A DNA stretch of 64,000 nt from Paenibacillus sp. FSL R7-0204. GTDB lineage: Bacteria > Bacillota > Bacilli > Paenibacillales > Paenibacillaceae. The stretch covers positions 744,001 to 808,000 of the forward strand of contig NZ_JBBOCA010000001.1 of assembly GCF_038002225.1 (NCBI RefSeq), given 5' to 3'. The notes beneath the pieces were generated by a model. That model searched no databases, was not told the origin of the DNA, and was given only the letters and a program-made list of their open reading frames with translations. The position numbers and the translations under genes were made by a program. Positions 25,276-32,886 of the stretch are shown here, piece by piece; position 1 is the stretch's first letter, and each line of letters begins with the position of its first letter.

Positions 25276-26469
25276 ATGCTTCAGAAGATTAAGAAGATTG
25301 ACGGCGTCATCCTGGTGATACTTGTGCTGCTGATGGTAGTCAGCATTTTCTCCATATACAGTGTGACCCACGGGCGTGAGAGGCTGGACGGGTCGCATAT
25401 TAAGATGATCAAATTCTATATCGTGGGCTTTGTTGCCTTTATCGGGTTGACGTTCGTGGATTATCGCCTGCTTGTAAAATATGCGTTATATGTGTACATC
25501 ACGGGGATTGGCATTCTGATTCTGGTCAGCTTCGTCGGCACAGAGCAGAACGGTGCACAAGGATGGATTAAGTTCGGCAACAGCTTCAGTCTTCAGCCGG
25601 CGGAGCTGTTCAAGCTGATTCTGATTCTGTTCCTGGCAGCTGTGCTTGTACGCAAAAATAAAAATAAGCTGCTGTTCTGGCGTGATGTGGTCCCGCTGGG
25701 ATTATTCAGTCTCATGCCGTTTGTCATCGTAATCAGCCAGAATGACCTGGGGAATGCGCTCTCGTACATCGTTATTCTGATTGGTCTCCTGTGGATCGGC
25801 AATATTAAGTTCACCCATGCGCTGATCGGGCTGCTGGTTATAGGCGGCTCTGCGGCTGCCGGAATTATGAGCTATATTCATTATCACGATGAAATTAAGG
25901 ATTTCCTGACAGATATCAAACGCTCACACTGGATTGAGCGCTTCGACCCGTGGCTAGTGCCGGATAAGGCAACGGCCAAGGCAATTTATCATACGAAGAA
26001 CGCCAAAATGGCGATCGCCTCCGGCGGAATGAGCGGAGAAGGCTATATGACGGGCAGCTCGGTGCAGACCGACCGTGTCCCGTACACCTATTCGGACTCC
26101 ATTTTTGTCCAGATTGCGGAGGAATACGGCTTTGTCGGGTCGGCGCTGGTGCTGCTGCTGTACTTTATCCTCATTCACCGGATGATATTAATTGCTCTGG
26201 AGTGCAAGGATAGAGGCGGGCCGTTCCTGATCGTCGGGGTGGTGGCGATGCTGCTGTACCAGATTTTTGAGAATATCGGGGCCTTCCTGGGCCTGATGCC
26301 GCTGACCGGGATTACGCTGCCGTTCATCAGCTTCGGGGGAACCTCACTGCTGATCAATATGGCGAGCATAGGGCTTGTCATGAGCGTGCGTCTGCATGGG
26401 CAAGAGGTGGAGGAGGATCTGCCAAGTCCTGCGCTGTATTCTTCCCCGGCTCCTGCCAAAAGAAGCTGA
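25276..26469 (+). CDS. SEDS-family peptidoglycan polymerase (RodA/FtsW/SpoVE), copy 1
   Basis: A 397-residue integral membrane protein with about ten transmembrane helices. SEDS proteins polymerise lipid II glycan strands with a partner class B PBP. Family segments include FGNSFSLQPAELFKLILILFLAAVLVRK, LQNDLGNALSYIVILIGLLWIG-like text, and the C-terminal LMPLTGITLPFISFGGTSLLINMASIGLVMSV. It starts at ATG 25276 after AAGGAGA. It is followed by a close paralogue. Whether it serves elongation (RodA) or sporulation/division cannot be told from sequence alone; no PBP gene is adjacent. Confidence 0.92.
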   Translation: MLQKIKKIDGVILVILVLLMVVSIFSIYSVTHGRERLDGSHIKMIKFYIVGFVAFIGLTFVDYRLLVKYALYVYITGIGILILVSFVGTEQNGAQGWIKFGNSFSLQPAELFKLILILFLAAVLVRKNKNKLLFWRDVVPLGLFSLMPFVIVISQNDLGNALSYIVILIGLLWIGNIKFTHALIGLLVIGGSAAAGIMSYIHYHDEIKDFLTDIKRSHWIERFDPWLVPDKATAKAIYHTKNAKMAIASGGMSGEGYMTGSSVQTDRVPYTYSDSIFVQIAEEYGFVGSALVLLLYFILIHRMILIALECKDRGGPFLIVGVVAMLLYQIFENIGAFLGLMPLTGITLPFISFGGTSLLINMASIGLVMSVRLHGQEVEEDLPSPALYSSPAPAKRS

Positions 26470-26497
26470 CCTATTGAGAATAGCTGAGCGATACCTG

Positions 26498-26540
26498 AAT
26501 ACCGGAATTCTTCGTTAACGAAGGGTTCCGGTATTTTTTT
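26498..26540 (+). terminator. Terminator after SEDS copy 1
   Basis: AATACCGGAA (26498) pairs with TTCCGGTATT (26526-26535), with an inner CTTCGTTAACGAAG hairpin, followed by a T-run. The two SEDS genes are therefore separately transcribed. Confidence 0.9.
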
Positions 26541-26704
26541 GCAGCTGCCGTTCTTAGAAGCAGGATGAAGTGGATCAGCTATGCAGAAATAGAAAAATTG
26601 AATAGATGCTCCCAATTGAATTACAATGGAAATTAGTGGGTTGAAGCCTGGGCTGGGTGCAGCGGGCGGATTCCTAATCCGGAGAGGTTGAGGGGTATAT
26701 CCTT

Positions 26705-27901
26705 ATGTTGCAGAGAATCAAAAGAATAGACGGCAGCATTGTGCTTATTTTGATTGTGCTGATGGGGATCTGTATCTTCTCCATTTACAGCGTGACTCAC
26801 GGAAGAGACGGCCTGGATGGTATGCATCTCACCATGCTGCAGTATTATGCGCTGGGTTTTATCGCTTTTATCCTGATCTCCTTGTTCGATTACCGTTTGC
26901 TGGTGCGGTATGGACTCTATATTTATATCGCCGGGATCGGGATTCTGCTGTCGGTCAGCTTTTTCGGCAAGGTGAAGAACGGTGCCCAGGGCTGGATCGG
27001 TATCGGAGATTTAAGCATTCAGCCGGCGGAGCTGTTCAAGCTGATTCTGATTATTTTTCTGACCACCATGCTTGTCCGCAAAAATAAAACCCGGCTCCAG
27101 TTCTGGCGCGATGTCGTGCCGCTGGGTCTGATTGCATTCATGCCGTGCGCGCTGGTCATCGTCCAGAATGATTTGGGCAATGCGCTCAGCTATATCGTAA
27201 TCCTGCTTGGCCTGCTATGGATCGGACATATCAAATTCTCCCATGCGCTGATCGGGCTGATTATCGCGGGCGGGGCAATTCTGGGCTTCATCCTGTGCTA
27301 CATCAACTATCACGAACAGACGGTTGATTTCATTGAAAAAACGCTGGGCCGGGACCATTTCGTCAGCCGGTTTGACCCTTGGCTGGTGCCTGAGCTGGCC
27401 AGCAGCACTGCGAGCTATCAGACGAAAAATGCCCAGACGGCGATCGGCTCCGGGGGTCTGAAGGGAGAAGGCTATCTGCAGGGCAGCTCCGTACAGAGCA
27501 ACCGTGTGCCGTATCTGTATTCGGAATCGATTTTTGTGCAGATTGGGGAAGAATTCGGCTTCCTGGGCGCAGCGGCGCTGCTGATGCTCTTTTTTATCCT
27601 GATCCACAGATTAATATTGATTGCCTTGGAATGCAGGGACCGCGGCGGGCCGCTGCTAATTGTCGGGATCGTGGCAATGCTGCTGTATCAGATTCTGGAG
27701 AATATCGGTGCGATGACCGGACTGATGCCGTTGACCGGCATTACCCTGCCGTTCATCAGCTACGGCGGAACCTCGCTGCTGATTAATATGGCCTGTATGG
27801 GGATAGCGATGAGCGTAAGGCTCTACGGGCAGGATGTGGAGGACGATCTTCCGCTGCCGCAGCCGCACGCGAAGGGCAAATCCCTTTTGTCCAAAATCTA
27901 G
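26705..27901 (+). CDS. SEDS-family peptidoglycan polymerase (RodA/FtsW/SpoVE), copy 2
   Basis: A 398-residue polytopic protein that is clearly a paralogue of the preceding gene. Both begin MLQ(K/R)IK(K/R)IDG and share IQPAELFKLIL.IFL, VPLGL, QNDLGNALSYIVIL.GLLWIG.IKF.HALIGL and the C-terminal GLMPLTGITLPFIS(F/Y)GGTSLLINMA. Differences concentrate in the large extracellular loop (HEQTVDFIEKTLGRDHFVSRFDPWLVPE here), the region expected to contact the partner PBP. ATG 26705 has GGAGAGG about 19 bases upstream and GAGGGG nearer. A tandem duplication with later divergence is the simplest history. Confidence 0.92.
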   Translation: MLQRIKRIDGSIVLILIVLMGICIFSIYSVTHGRDGLDGMHLTMLQYYALGFIAFILISLFDYRLLVRYGLYIYIAGIGILLSVSFFGKVKNGAQGWIGIGDLSIQPAELFKLILIIFLTTMLVRKNKTRLQFWRDVVPLGLIAFMPCALVIVQNDLGNALSYIVILLGLLWIGHIKFSHALIGLIIAGGAILGFILCYINYHEQTVDFIEKTLGRDHFVSRFDPWLVPELASSTASYQTKNAQTAIGSGGLKGEGYLQGSSVQSNRVPYLYSESIFVQIGEEFGFLGAAALLMLFFILIHRLILIALECRDRGGPLLIVGIVAMLLYQILENIGAMTGLMPLTGITLPFISYGGTSLLINMACMGIAMSVRLYGQDVEDDLPLPQPHAKGKSLLSKI

Positions 27902-27939
27902 CCGCTAGGGTTCCTACTTCATAAATAATAGATTACTAG

Positions 27940-27968
27940 GTTTGCAGTCTCTCATTCCTGGACATACT
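27940..27968 (+). promoter_or_regulatory. Possible SigF promoter of spoIIR
   Basis: GGACATACT (27960-27968) fits the SigF -10 form GGnnAnAnT. GTTTG lies 15 bases upstream, a weak match to GyATA. SpoIIR is SigF-dependent in B. subtilis, which supports the call. Confidence 0.4.
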
Positions 27969-28007
27969 GGGAACATAAGAGGTTCAGAGGGAGAGGGGCT
28001 GCGGAAG

Positions 28008-28799
28008 ATGGAGGATTATAAGCTGGAGCGAGGGGATTCCCTGCGGATTACCTTTAAGTATACTGCCATTTTAATTTGTTTTTTTATGATTCTGATGATG
28101 GCCTGGGAAGGGCAAAAAAGTGATGCTGCCGTAGCGGAGGTATCGATCCCGCAGGAGTCTATCCGCTTGCGTATTCTGGCGAATTCGGACGGCACCGGGG
28201 ATCAGCTGGTCAAGCGCCAGATTCGTGACCGGATCGTGGAGCAGATTAATGAGTGGGTGGCCGGGCTGGAAGATCCTCAAAGTCTGGAGCAGGCCCGTGC
28301 CCTGATCCGTAATCATCTGCCTGAGCTGAATGAGCTGGTGGGCAGAGAGCTGGCGCAGCGCGGGATTGAATACGGCTATCAGGTGGAGCTGGGGACGGTT
28401 CCTTTTCCGACCAAAATGTATGGCGGCCGGGTCTACCCTGCCGGAGAATACGAGGCCGTCCGGGTCACACTTGGAGCAGGCAAAGGGCAGAACTGGTGGT
28501 GTGTGCTGTTTCCGCCGCTCTGCTTCATCGATGCGGGAACCGGGGATGCTGCGGCTGCGGAACCGGCTGCTGCGAAGGCAGGGGCGAAGGATGTTACTAA
28601 GGTCTCAGCTAAGGCTTCGGGAGACAGCGCGAAGGTGAAGGCTGCGGACGGAACAGCGAAAGGGGCAGTATCCAGTCTCTCAGATTCAGCTAACAAGCAA
28701 GAAAATTCAGGTGATACTGCTGAGGCACCGAAGGTAAAGTTCTTCGTGTGGGAGCTGCTGAAGAATATCTGGAGCTGGATCTGCGGGCTGTTCGCCTGA
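28008..28799 (+). CDS. spoIIR: Stage II sporulation protein R
   Basis: A forespore signalling protein secreted into the intermembrane space, where it triggers SpoIIGA to process pro-SigE. The 263-residue product has an N-terminal membrane segment (YTAILICFFMILMMAWEG, about residues 17-34) and the family core SIRLRILANSDGTGDQLVKRQIRDRIVEQIN, then PTKMYGGRVYPAGEYEAVRVTLGAGKGQNWWCVLFPPLCFID. A Lys/Ala-rich stretch (about residues 180-235) follows, before a C-terminal amphipathic tail. ATG 28008 is preferred because it follows GAGGGAGAGGGG; the upstream in-frame TTG at 27942 would lie over the likely promoter. Confidence 0.95.
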   Translation: MEDYKLERGDSLRITFKYTAILICFFMILMMAWEGQKSDAAVAEVSIPQESIRLRILANSDGTGDQLVKRQIRDRIVEQINEWVAGLEDPQSLEQARALIRNHLPELNELVGRELAQRGIEYGYQVELGTVPFPTKMYGGRVYPAGEYEAVRVTLGAGKGQNWWCVLFPPLCFIDAGTGDAAAAEPAAAKAGAKDVTKVSAKASGDSAKVKAADGTAKGAVSSLSDSANKQENSGDTAEAPKVKFFVWELLKNIWSWICGLFA

Positions 28800-28885
28800 A
28801 TGTCTGAGAAGCATGGCGTAAACATATATTGAATTCTACAGTTTTTGTGCCGGATATGGTACGATGATTGCAGCACTTGAGCAGA

Positions 28886-28914
28886 AGCGGCTCCACCTGA
28901 GGGGGCCGTTTTTG
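28886..28914 (+). terminator. Probable terminator of spoIIR
   Basis: AGCGGCTCC pairs with GGGGGCCGTT (one wobble, one bulge) around ACCTGA, followed by TTTTTGG. Confidence 0.6.
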
Positions 28915-28915
28915 G

Positions 28916-29080
28916 TTGTAGAGGAAACCATAGTTTCCTGCTGTTGTGGACAAGGTGCCTATAACCTAATGCAATCAGCTGGTACAGGGCCATATGGGCC
29001 AAATGTATATGGAAAACAGCATACATTGTGTTGGCGCGAAGGTAATCCTTTTCATCCGGTAGGATGATTCTGTATCGTAA
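28916..29080 (+). repeat. Modular intergenic repeat, copy B (upstream of ywlC)
   Basis: Outer flanks (AGGAAACC..CTGTTGTGGACAAG and TGGCGCGAAGGTAATC..CCGGTAGGATGATT) match the short copy at 8.1 kb. The inserted module 28957-29028 (TGCCTATAACC .. CAGCATACATT) matches copy A at 19.4 kb. The module has a GGGCCATATGGGCC palindrome and an AATGTAT/ATACATT hairpin. It fills most of the 311-base gap before ywlC. Confidence 0.72.
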
Positions 29081-29110
29081 TAATTCAATTTAGAAAGCTA
29101 GTGATGATAG

Positions 29111-30364
29111 ATGACAGAAGATAAACATTCACCGTTCGCGGCCCAGCGCCGCAGCGGTCATATAGAGTCCACTCTGTACTGGGGTCTTACTTCCGGCAAG
29201 GAGAGAACGGATGGCGGAACAGGGAGTTCTGCCGGGTTGCCGGTGAGCGGGAGTGACTTGGGCATGATCTCGGAAGCGGCAGCGCTGCTGCGGAGCGGGG
29301 AGACGGTGGCCTTTCCGACGGAAACAGTGTACGGATTGGGCGCAGATGCGCGGAATACCACAGCGGTCGAAGCGGTATTCGCAGCCAAAGGCCGTCCCTC
29401 CGATAACCCGCTGATCGTGCATATTGCCCGGCGGGAGGATCTCGAACGTCTGGTGACGGAGGTGCATCCGGTGGCCTCGGCGCTGATCGATGCGTTCTGG
29501 CCCGGCCCGCTGACGCTGGTGCTGCCGGTGCGTCCCGGCGTCCTCTCGCCGCTTGTAACTGCGGGCCTGGATACGGTTGGCGTGCGCATGCCGGATCATC
29601 CGGTGGCGCTGGCGCTGCTGCGCGCGGCGGATTGTCCGGTTGCTGCGCCCAGTGCCAACCGCTCCGGGCGGCCGAGTCCGACGCTGGCCTCCCATGTGCT
29701 GGAGGACCTCGCCGGATATATCGGCGGGGTTCTGGACGGCGGCGCGGCCGGGGTCGGCCTGGAGTCGACCGTGGTGCAGGTGCAGCCGGACGGGACGGCA
29801 GCCGTGCTCCGTCCCGGGGGCATCACCGCCGAGCAGCTCGCGGCGGTGACTGGCACTGAGGCGGCCGCAGCGAAGCCGGCCGCCGGGGCGAACACGCCTG
29901 CCGGTGCATCCGGCGGCGGGTCCGTGCCTGTGCCGCCGGCAGCGGAGCCCGGCGTCGGCGAAGCCGGCAGCAGCCCGGCGCCGCGCGCGCCGGGCATGAA
30001 GTACACGCACTATGCCCCGCGCGGCGCGCTTGGCATCGTACGCGGCTCCTCCGCGCAGCGCGTGGCGGAGACCGCCGCAGGGCTGCTGCAGGCGGCGCAG
30101 CGGGCGGGCGAGATCACGGGCATGCTCCTCTTCGAGGAGCATAGGGCCCTGTATCCCGCCGACCCGGCCGCCTGCACGGTGTCTCTCGGCTCGCTGTCCT
30201 CGCCGGAGGAGGCTGCCCGCTTCCTGTATGCCGCTTTGCGGCGTTTTGATGAAGCGGGGGCCACGTACATTCTGGCCGAGGCCTGCCCGGTCACGGGCCT
30301 CGGCGCAGCCATTATGAACCGGCTGATGAAAGCCGCCGGTGGTTCGGTGATCGACACAGACTAA
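29111..30364 (+). CDS. ywlC: L-threonylcarbamoyladenylate synthase (Sua5/YwlC)
   Basis: Makes threonylcarbamoyl-AMP from Thr, bicarbonate and ATP for the t6A37 tRNA modification. The 417-residue protein has an N-terminal extension (~45 residues, with STLYWGLTSG), the YrdC domain (ETVAFPTETVYGLGADARNTTAVEAVFAAKGRPSDNPLIVHI with the KxR-type KGR, then PSANRSGRPSPT) and a C-terminal Sua5 domain (MKYTHYAPRGALGIVRG onward). An Ala/Gly/Pro-rich linker (about residues 250-296) joins them. B. subtilis YwlC is ~346 residues, so the extension and long linker account for the extra length. The linker DNA is very GC-rich and yields spurious ORFs. Confidence 0.95.
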   Translation: MTEDKHSPFAAQRRSGHIESTLYWGLTSGKERTDGGTGSSAGLPVSGSDLGMISEAAALLRSGETVAFPTETVYGLGADARNTTAVEAVFAAKGRPSDNPLIVHIARREDLERLVTEVHPVASALIDAFWPGPLTLVLPVRPGVLSPLVTAGLDTVGVRMPDHPVALALLRAADCPVAAPSANRSGRPSPTLASHVLEDLAGYIGGVLDGGAAGVGLESTVVQVQPDGTAAVLRPGGITAEQLAAVTGTEAAAAKPAAGANTPAGASGGGSVPVPPAAEPGVGEAGSSPAPRAPGMKYTHYAPRGALGIVRGSSAQRVAETAAGLLQAAQRAGEITGMLLFEEHRALYPADPAACTVSLGSLSSPEEAARFLYAALRRFDEAGATYILAEACPVTGLGAAIMNRLMKAAGGSVIDTD

Positions 30365-30451
30365 CGCCGAATTATTATCCCCCCGTTCATTCCGGATGGC
30401 CTTGCGGACCCTAATGCCGTTATGTTTGCCTATTTGTTCATTTTTCCAGGC

Positions 30452-30536
30452 CTAACGGACTGTATTGCGCTTATTTCCTATCCGTCAGCTCATTTAGGCG
30501 TGGAAGTCAGCGGATAAGCGCTAGGGAGTCCGTTAG
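30452..30536. repeat. Long hairpin repeat in the ywlC-mntP gap
   Basis: CTAACGGACT (30452-30461) pairs with AGTCCGTTAG (30527-30536). After a 5/5 internal loop, GCGCTTAT (30467-30474) pairs with ATAAGCGC (30514-30521). A partial related piece (GCGGACCCTAATGCCGTTAT) begins near 30404. No ORF; it is not followed by a T-run, so it is a repeat rather than an ordinary terminator. Confidence 0.7.
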
Positions 30537-30611
30537 CCCGCGCAAAAGTGATTTTTCTCAAAAATAACGGTTTCTCAGTCCGTGATAAGCCAGAATATCC
30601 ATCTACTTCCA

Positions 30612-30684
30612 TCCACCCCGCAGTCATGAATACCATCTTGTCCGCATATCGTTGTTGTACAAGAACTTACGGACTCAGGGTGGA
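30612..30684 (+). promoter_or_regulatory. Leader hairpin that can cover the mntP ribosome binding site
   Basis: TCCACCC (30612-30618) is complementary to GGGTGGA (30678-30684), which contains the mntP ribosome binding site. AGTC (30622) with GACT (30672) continues the stem. Pairing would block translation. No yybP-ykoY consensus was recognised. Confidence 0.4.
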
Positions 30685-30693
30685 GGGTTATTC

Positions 30694-31290
30694 ATGGGCT
30701 GGGACGGAATATATGGGGGTTGGGGCGGATTACATGGGGGCTGGGGCCAGTTAGTAACAATAGCTATTATGGCAGTTGCGCTGGGGATGGATGCGTTCTC
30801 ACTGGGCGTGGGCATCGGGATGAGGGGCATCCGTCTGTTGCATGTGCTGCAGCTTAGCCTGCTAATTGGTTTTTTTCATGTGCTGATGCCGCTGCTGGGC
30901 TTGTTCACGGGCAGCTATGTCGGCCATTTGCTGGGACAGGTTACCACCTATGCTGCCGGAGGCCTGCTAGTTCTGCTGGGCGGACATATGGTGTTCAATT
31001 CCTTCCGCCAGGACAATGGCGGCAGCAGCCGGCAGATGGATCACCGGACGATCTGGGGGATGCTCCTGATCTCTCTCAGCGTAAGCGTAGATTCGTTCTC
31101 AGTGGGGGTTTCACTCGGGATGTTTGTGAATAGTATTATTCTAACCGTGCTGGCCTTCGGTGCCTGCGGCGGCGTCATGTCCATTACAGGGCTGCTGCTG
31201 GGCAGGAGGGTGAGCCGCGGGCTTGGAGAGTACGGGGAAGCGCTGGGCGGAGCCATTCTCCTTGCGTTTGGCTTGATGTTCATCTTTTGA
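30694..31290 (+). CDS. mntP: Manganese efflux pump MntP
   Basis: Exports Mn(II) across the membrane. The 198-residue protein has six predicted membrane helices in two repeats, each with the conserved acidic signature: LGMDAFSLGVGIGM (D33) and VSVDSFSVGVSLGM (D about 132). The N-terminal ~19 residues are unusually rich in Gly and Trp (GWDGIYGGWGGLHGGWGQ), absent from the typical family member. ATG 30694 follows GGTGGAGGG; an in-frame TTG at 30652 would precede that site. Position between ywlC and ywlE matches B. subtilis ywlD. Confidence 0.93.
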   Translation: MGWDGIYGGWGGLHGGWGQLVTIAIMAVALGMDAFSLGVGIGMRGIRLLHVLQLSLLIGFFHVLMPLLGLFTGSYVGHLLGQVTTYAAGGLLVLLGGHMVFNSFRQDNGGSSRQMDHRTIWGMLLISLSVSVDSFSVGVSLGMFVNSIILTVLAFGACGGVMSITGLLLGRRVSRGLGEYGEALGGAILLAFGLMFIF

Positions 31291-31364
31291 TACAATAACG
31301 GCAATACCCATAATTTTTAGGCTGTACTGAGCCGAAATTATAATGTTTACCGGAGGTGGAAAGG

Positions 31365-31952
31365 TTGCTGCATATTTTATTTGTCTGCACAGGTAATACC
31401 TGCCGTAGTCCCATGGCCGAAGGGCTTCTGCGGAAGCTTGCGAAGGAGCGGGGCATTCATGTGGAGGTGCGGTCTGCCGGAGTTTCTGCTGTCCCGGGTA
31501 CTTCCATATCCAGACATGCTGCGGGCATTCTGCAAGATGAAGGGATTCAGGACCGCATCGTATCCTCACAGCTGGACGGGGAGGCGGTGGCCTGGGCCGA
31601 TCTGATTCTTACCCTGACAGGAGCGCATAAGCGGCACTTGCTTCAGTATTTTCCTGATGCTGTTACCAAGACCCATACCCTTAAGGAGTATGTCCAGACG
31701 CAGGAATCCGTGAACGCTGATATCCGGGAGCTGGACAGTTTGTATGCGGAGGCGGAGCTGAATCTGGCCCTGGGCACCGAGCCGGATGCAGCGGCTATGC
31801 AGCGGATGATTGAGATCCGCCAACGTATCCCCAGCTTCGATATCAGTGATCCGTTCGGCGGCTCGCGTGAAGATTACGAGCTGACGGCGGCCGAGATCCG
31901 CACGGCGCTGTACGGTCTGCTTGATAAGCTTGAATCGCTAAGACGGCTTTGA
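31365..31952 (+). CDS. ywlE: Protein-arginine phosphatase YwlE
   Basis: A low-molecular-weight phosphatase that removes McsB-added arginine phosphates. The 195-residue protein has the P-loop C8-TGNTC-R14-S15 with Thr in the position that gives phosphoarginine specificity (TGNTC), and the general acid in DPFGGSREDY near the C-terminus. It is longer than the ~150-residue B. subtilis protein; extra residues lie in the middle. The start is TTG 31365, eight bases after GGAGG. The upstream GTG at 31356 overlaps the ribosome binding site itself. Confidence 0.92.
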   Translation: MLHILFVCTGNTCRSPMAEGLLRKLAKERGIHVEVRSAGVSAVPGTSISRHAAGILQDEGIQDRIVSSQLDGEAVAWADLILTLTGAHKRHLLQYFPDAVTKTHTLKEYVQTQESVNADIRELDSLYAEAELNLALGTEPDAAAMQRMIEIRQRIPSFDISDPFGGSREDYELTAAEIRTALYGLLDKLESLRRL

Positions 31953-32002
31953 AGTGGTTGATTTTTTGAGGGCTATCCCTTAAGATGTAATAAATATGAT
32001 CC

Positions 32003-32122
32003 GGTTCCGGTGTAACTGGCGACAAGTGTGGATGAAACCACGATGGAGCACCTGGAATAAACGGCCGGTCGCCTGGGCAAAAGAGCACATCCGCAGTTCA
32101 ACCTGCGGACTGCTCTTTTTTG
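32003..32122 (+). promoter_or_regulatory. ZTP (pfl) riboswitch with terminator, upstream of ywlG-glyA
   Basis: The leader contains the pfl hallmarks: GTAACTGGCGACAAGTG..CCAC..GGAGCACC with P1 TTCCGGTG/CACC.GGAA (32005-32060), a short linker, then the conserved CGCCTGGGC (32070-32078). An intrinsic terminator follows at once (AAAAGAGCA..CCGCAG with CTGCGG..TGCTCTTTT, 32079-32119, plus T-run). Known ZTP riboswitches sense ZMP/ZTP, which build up when 10-formyl-THF is short, and switch on one-carbon genes such as glyA. The genes downstream fit that logic. Confidence 0.88.
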
Positions 32123-32174
32123 TTTAAAAGTTGCATCTCCATGGAAATCAGAAACGGTTGAAGGGGGCGGTAAG

Positions 32175-32828
32175 ATGGAAGAAGTCCTGAAGCAGAAGTC
32201 AGGGGATGACCGCTTATCCGGTATGGCGGCTGCAGAGCAGCAGCTGACGGGCGGCGGGGAACTCTCTTTGGCTGCAGCCACTGCTGCGGTAACGCGTGAA
32301 CTTGCGGTAGCGGGCAAGCTCGGTCCGGGGAAGATCCTGGTCGTCGGAGCCAGCACCAGCGAAGTGGCGGGGAAGCGGATTGGAACAGGCGGTGCGCTGG
32401 AGGTTGCGCGGCAGCTGCTGGAGGGGATTAGGCAGATTGCGGATGAATTTGGTTTTCACCCGGTCTACCAGTGCTGCGAGCATCTGAACCGTTCGCTGGT
32501 GATGGAACGCGCTCTGCTGGAATCGCTCGGCCTTAGAGAGGTGTCGGCTGTGCCCATTCCGGGAGCAGGAGGCTCCATGGCTGCTGCGGCCTACCAGTCC
32601 ATGACAGATCCGGTGCTGGCAGAGACCATTGAAGCTCATGGCGGTATAGATATCGGGGAGACCCTGATCGGCATGCATCTGCGCCGGATTGCCGTACCTT
32701 ACCGGCCAAGCCTGCGGGTTATCGGGGCTGCCCGGGTTAATGCCGCGTGGAGCAGACCGCCGCTGATCGGCGGGGAACGGGCTGTGTACCGCATGCCTGA
32801 GACTAGCGGTTCCGCGAATTGTGACTGA
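32175..32828 (+). CDS. ywlG: TIGR01440-family protein YwlG
   Basis: A 217-residue conserved Firmicute protein of unknown biochemical function, found upstream of glyA in B. subtilis (ywlG). The segments GKILVVGASTSEVAGKRIGTGGALEVA, GFHPVYQCCEHLNRSLVMERAL, VSAVPIPGAGGSMAAAAYQSM and AHGGIDIGETLIGMHLRRIAVPYRP are conserved in this family. No membrane segment or signal peptide. It lies between the ZTP riboswitch and glyA, so its expression is tied to the one-carbon state. A role in that metabolism is inference from context. Confidence 0.88.
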   Translation: MEEVLKQKSGDDRLSGMAAAEQQLTGGGELSLAAATAAVTRELAVAGKLGPGKILVVGASTSEVAGKRIGTGGALEVARQLLEGIRQIADEFGFHPVYQCCEHLNRSLVMERALLESLGLREVSAVPIPGAGGSMAAAAYQSMTDPVLAETIEAHGGIDIGETLIGMHLRRIAVPYRPSLRVIGAARVNAAWSRPPLIGGERAVYRMPETSGSANCD

Positions 32829-32886
32829 AGTGAGAGGTTTTAACTAACACCACATAAATCAGAATTACAGGGAGGAAATTAGAAAC

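Noticed and set aside
28864..29067. 67-residue ORF over repeat copy B
   Set aside because: Lies across a terminator and a repeat whose other copies do not keep the frame.
29129..30142. 337-residue Arg/Gly-rich ORF antisense to ywlC
   Set aside because: Artefact of very GC-rich codons in ywlC; composition (Arg, His, Gly runs) is not protein-like.
24008..30364. GC-rich segments as evidence of horizontal transfer in prmC and ywlC
   Set aside because: Both genes are in conserved syntenic positions; the GC excess is confined to weakly constrained domains or linkers.
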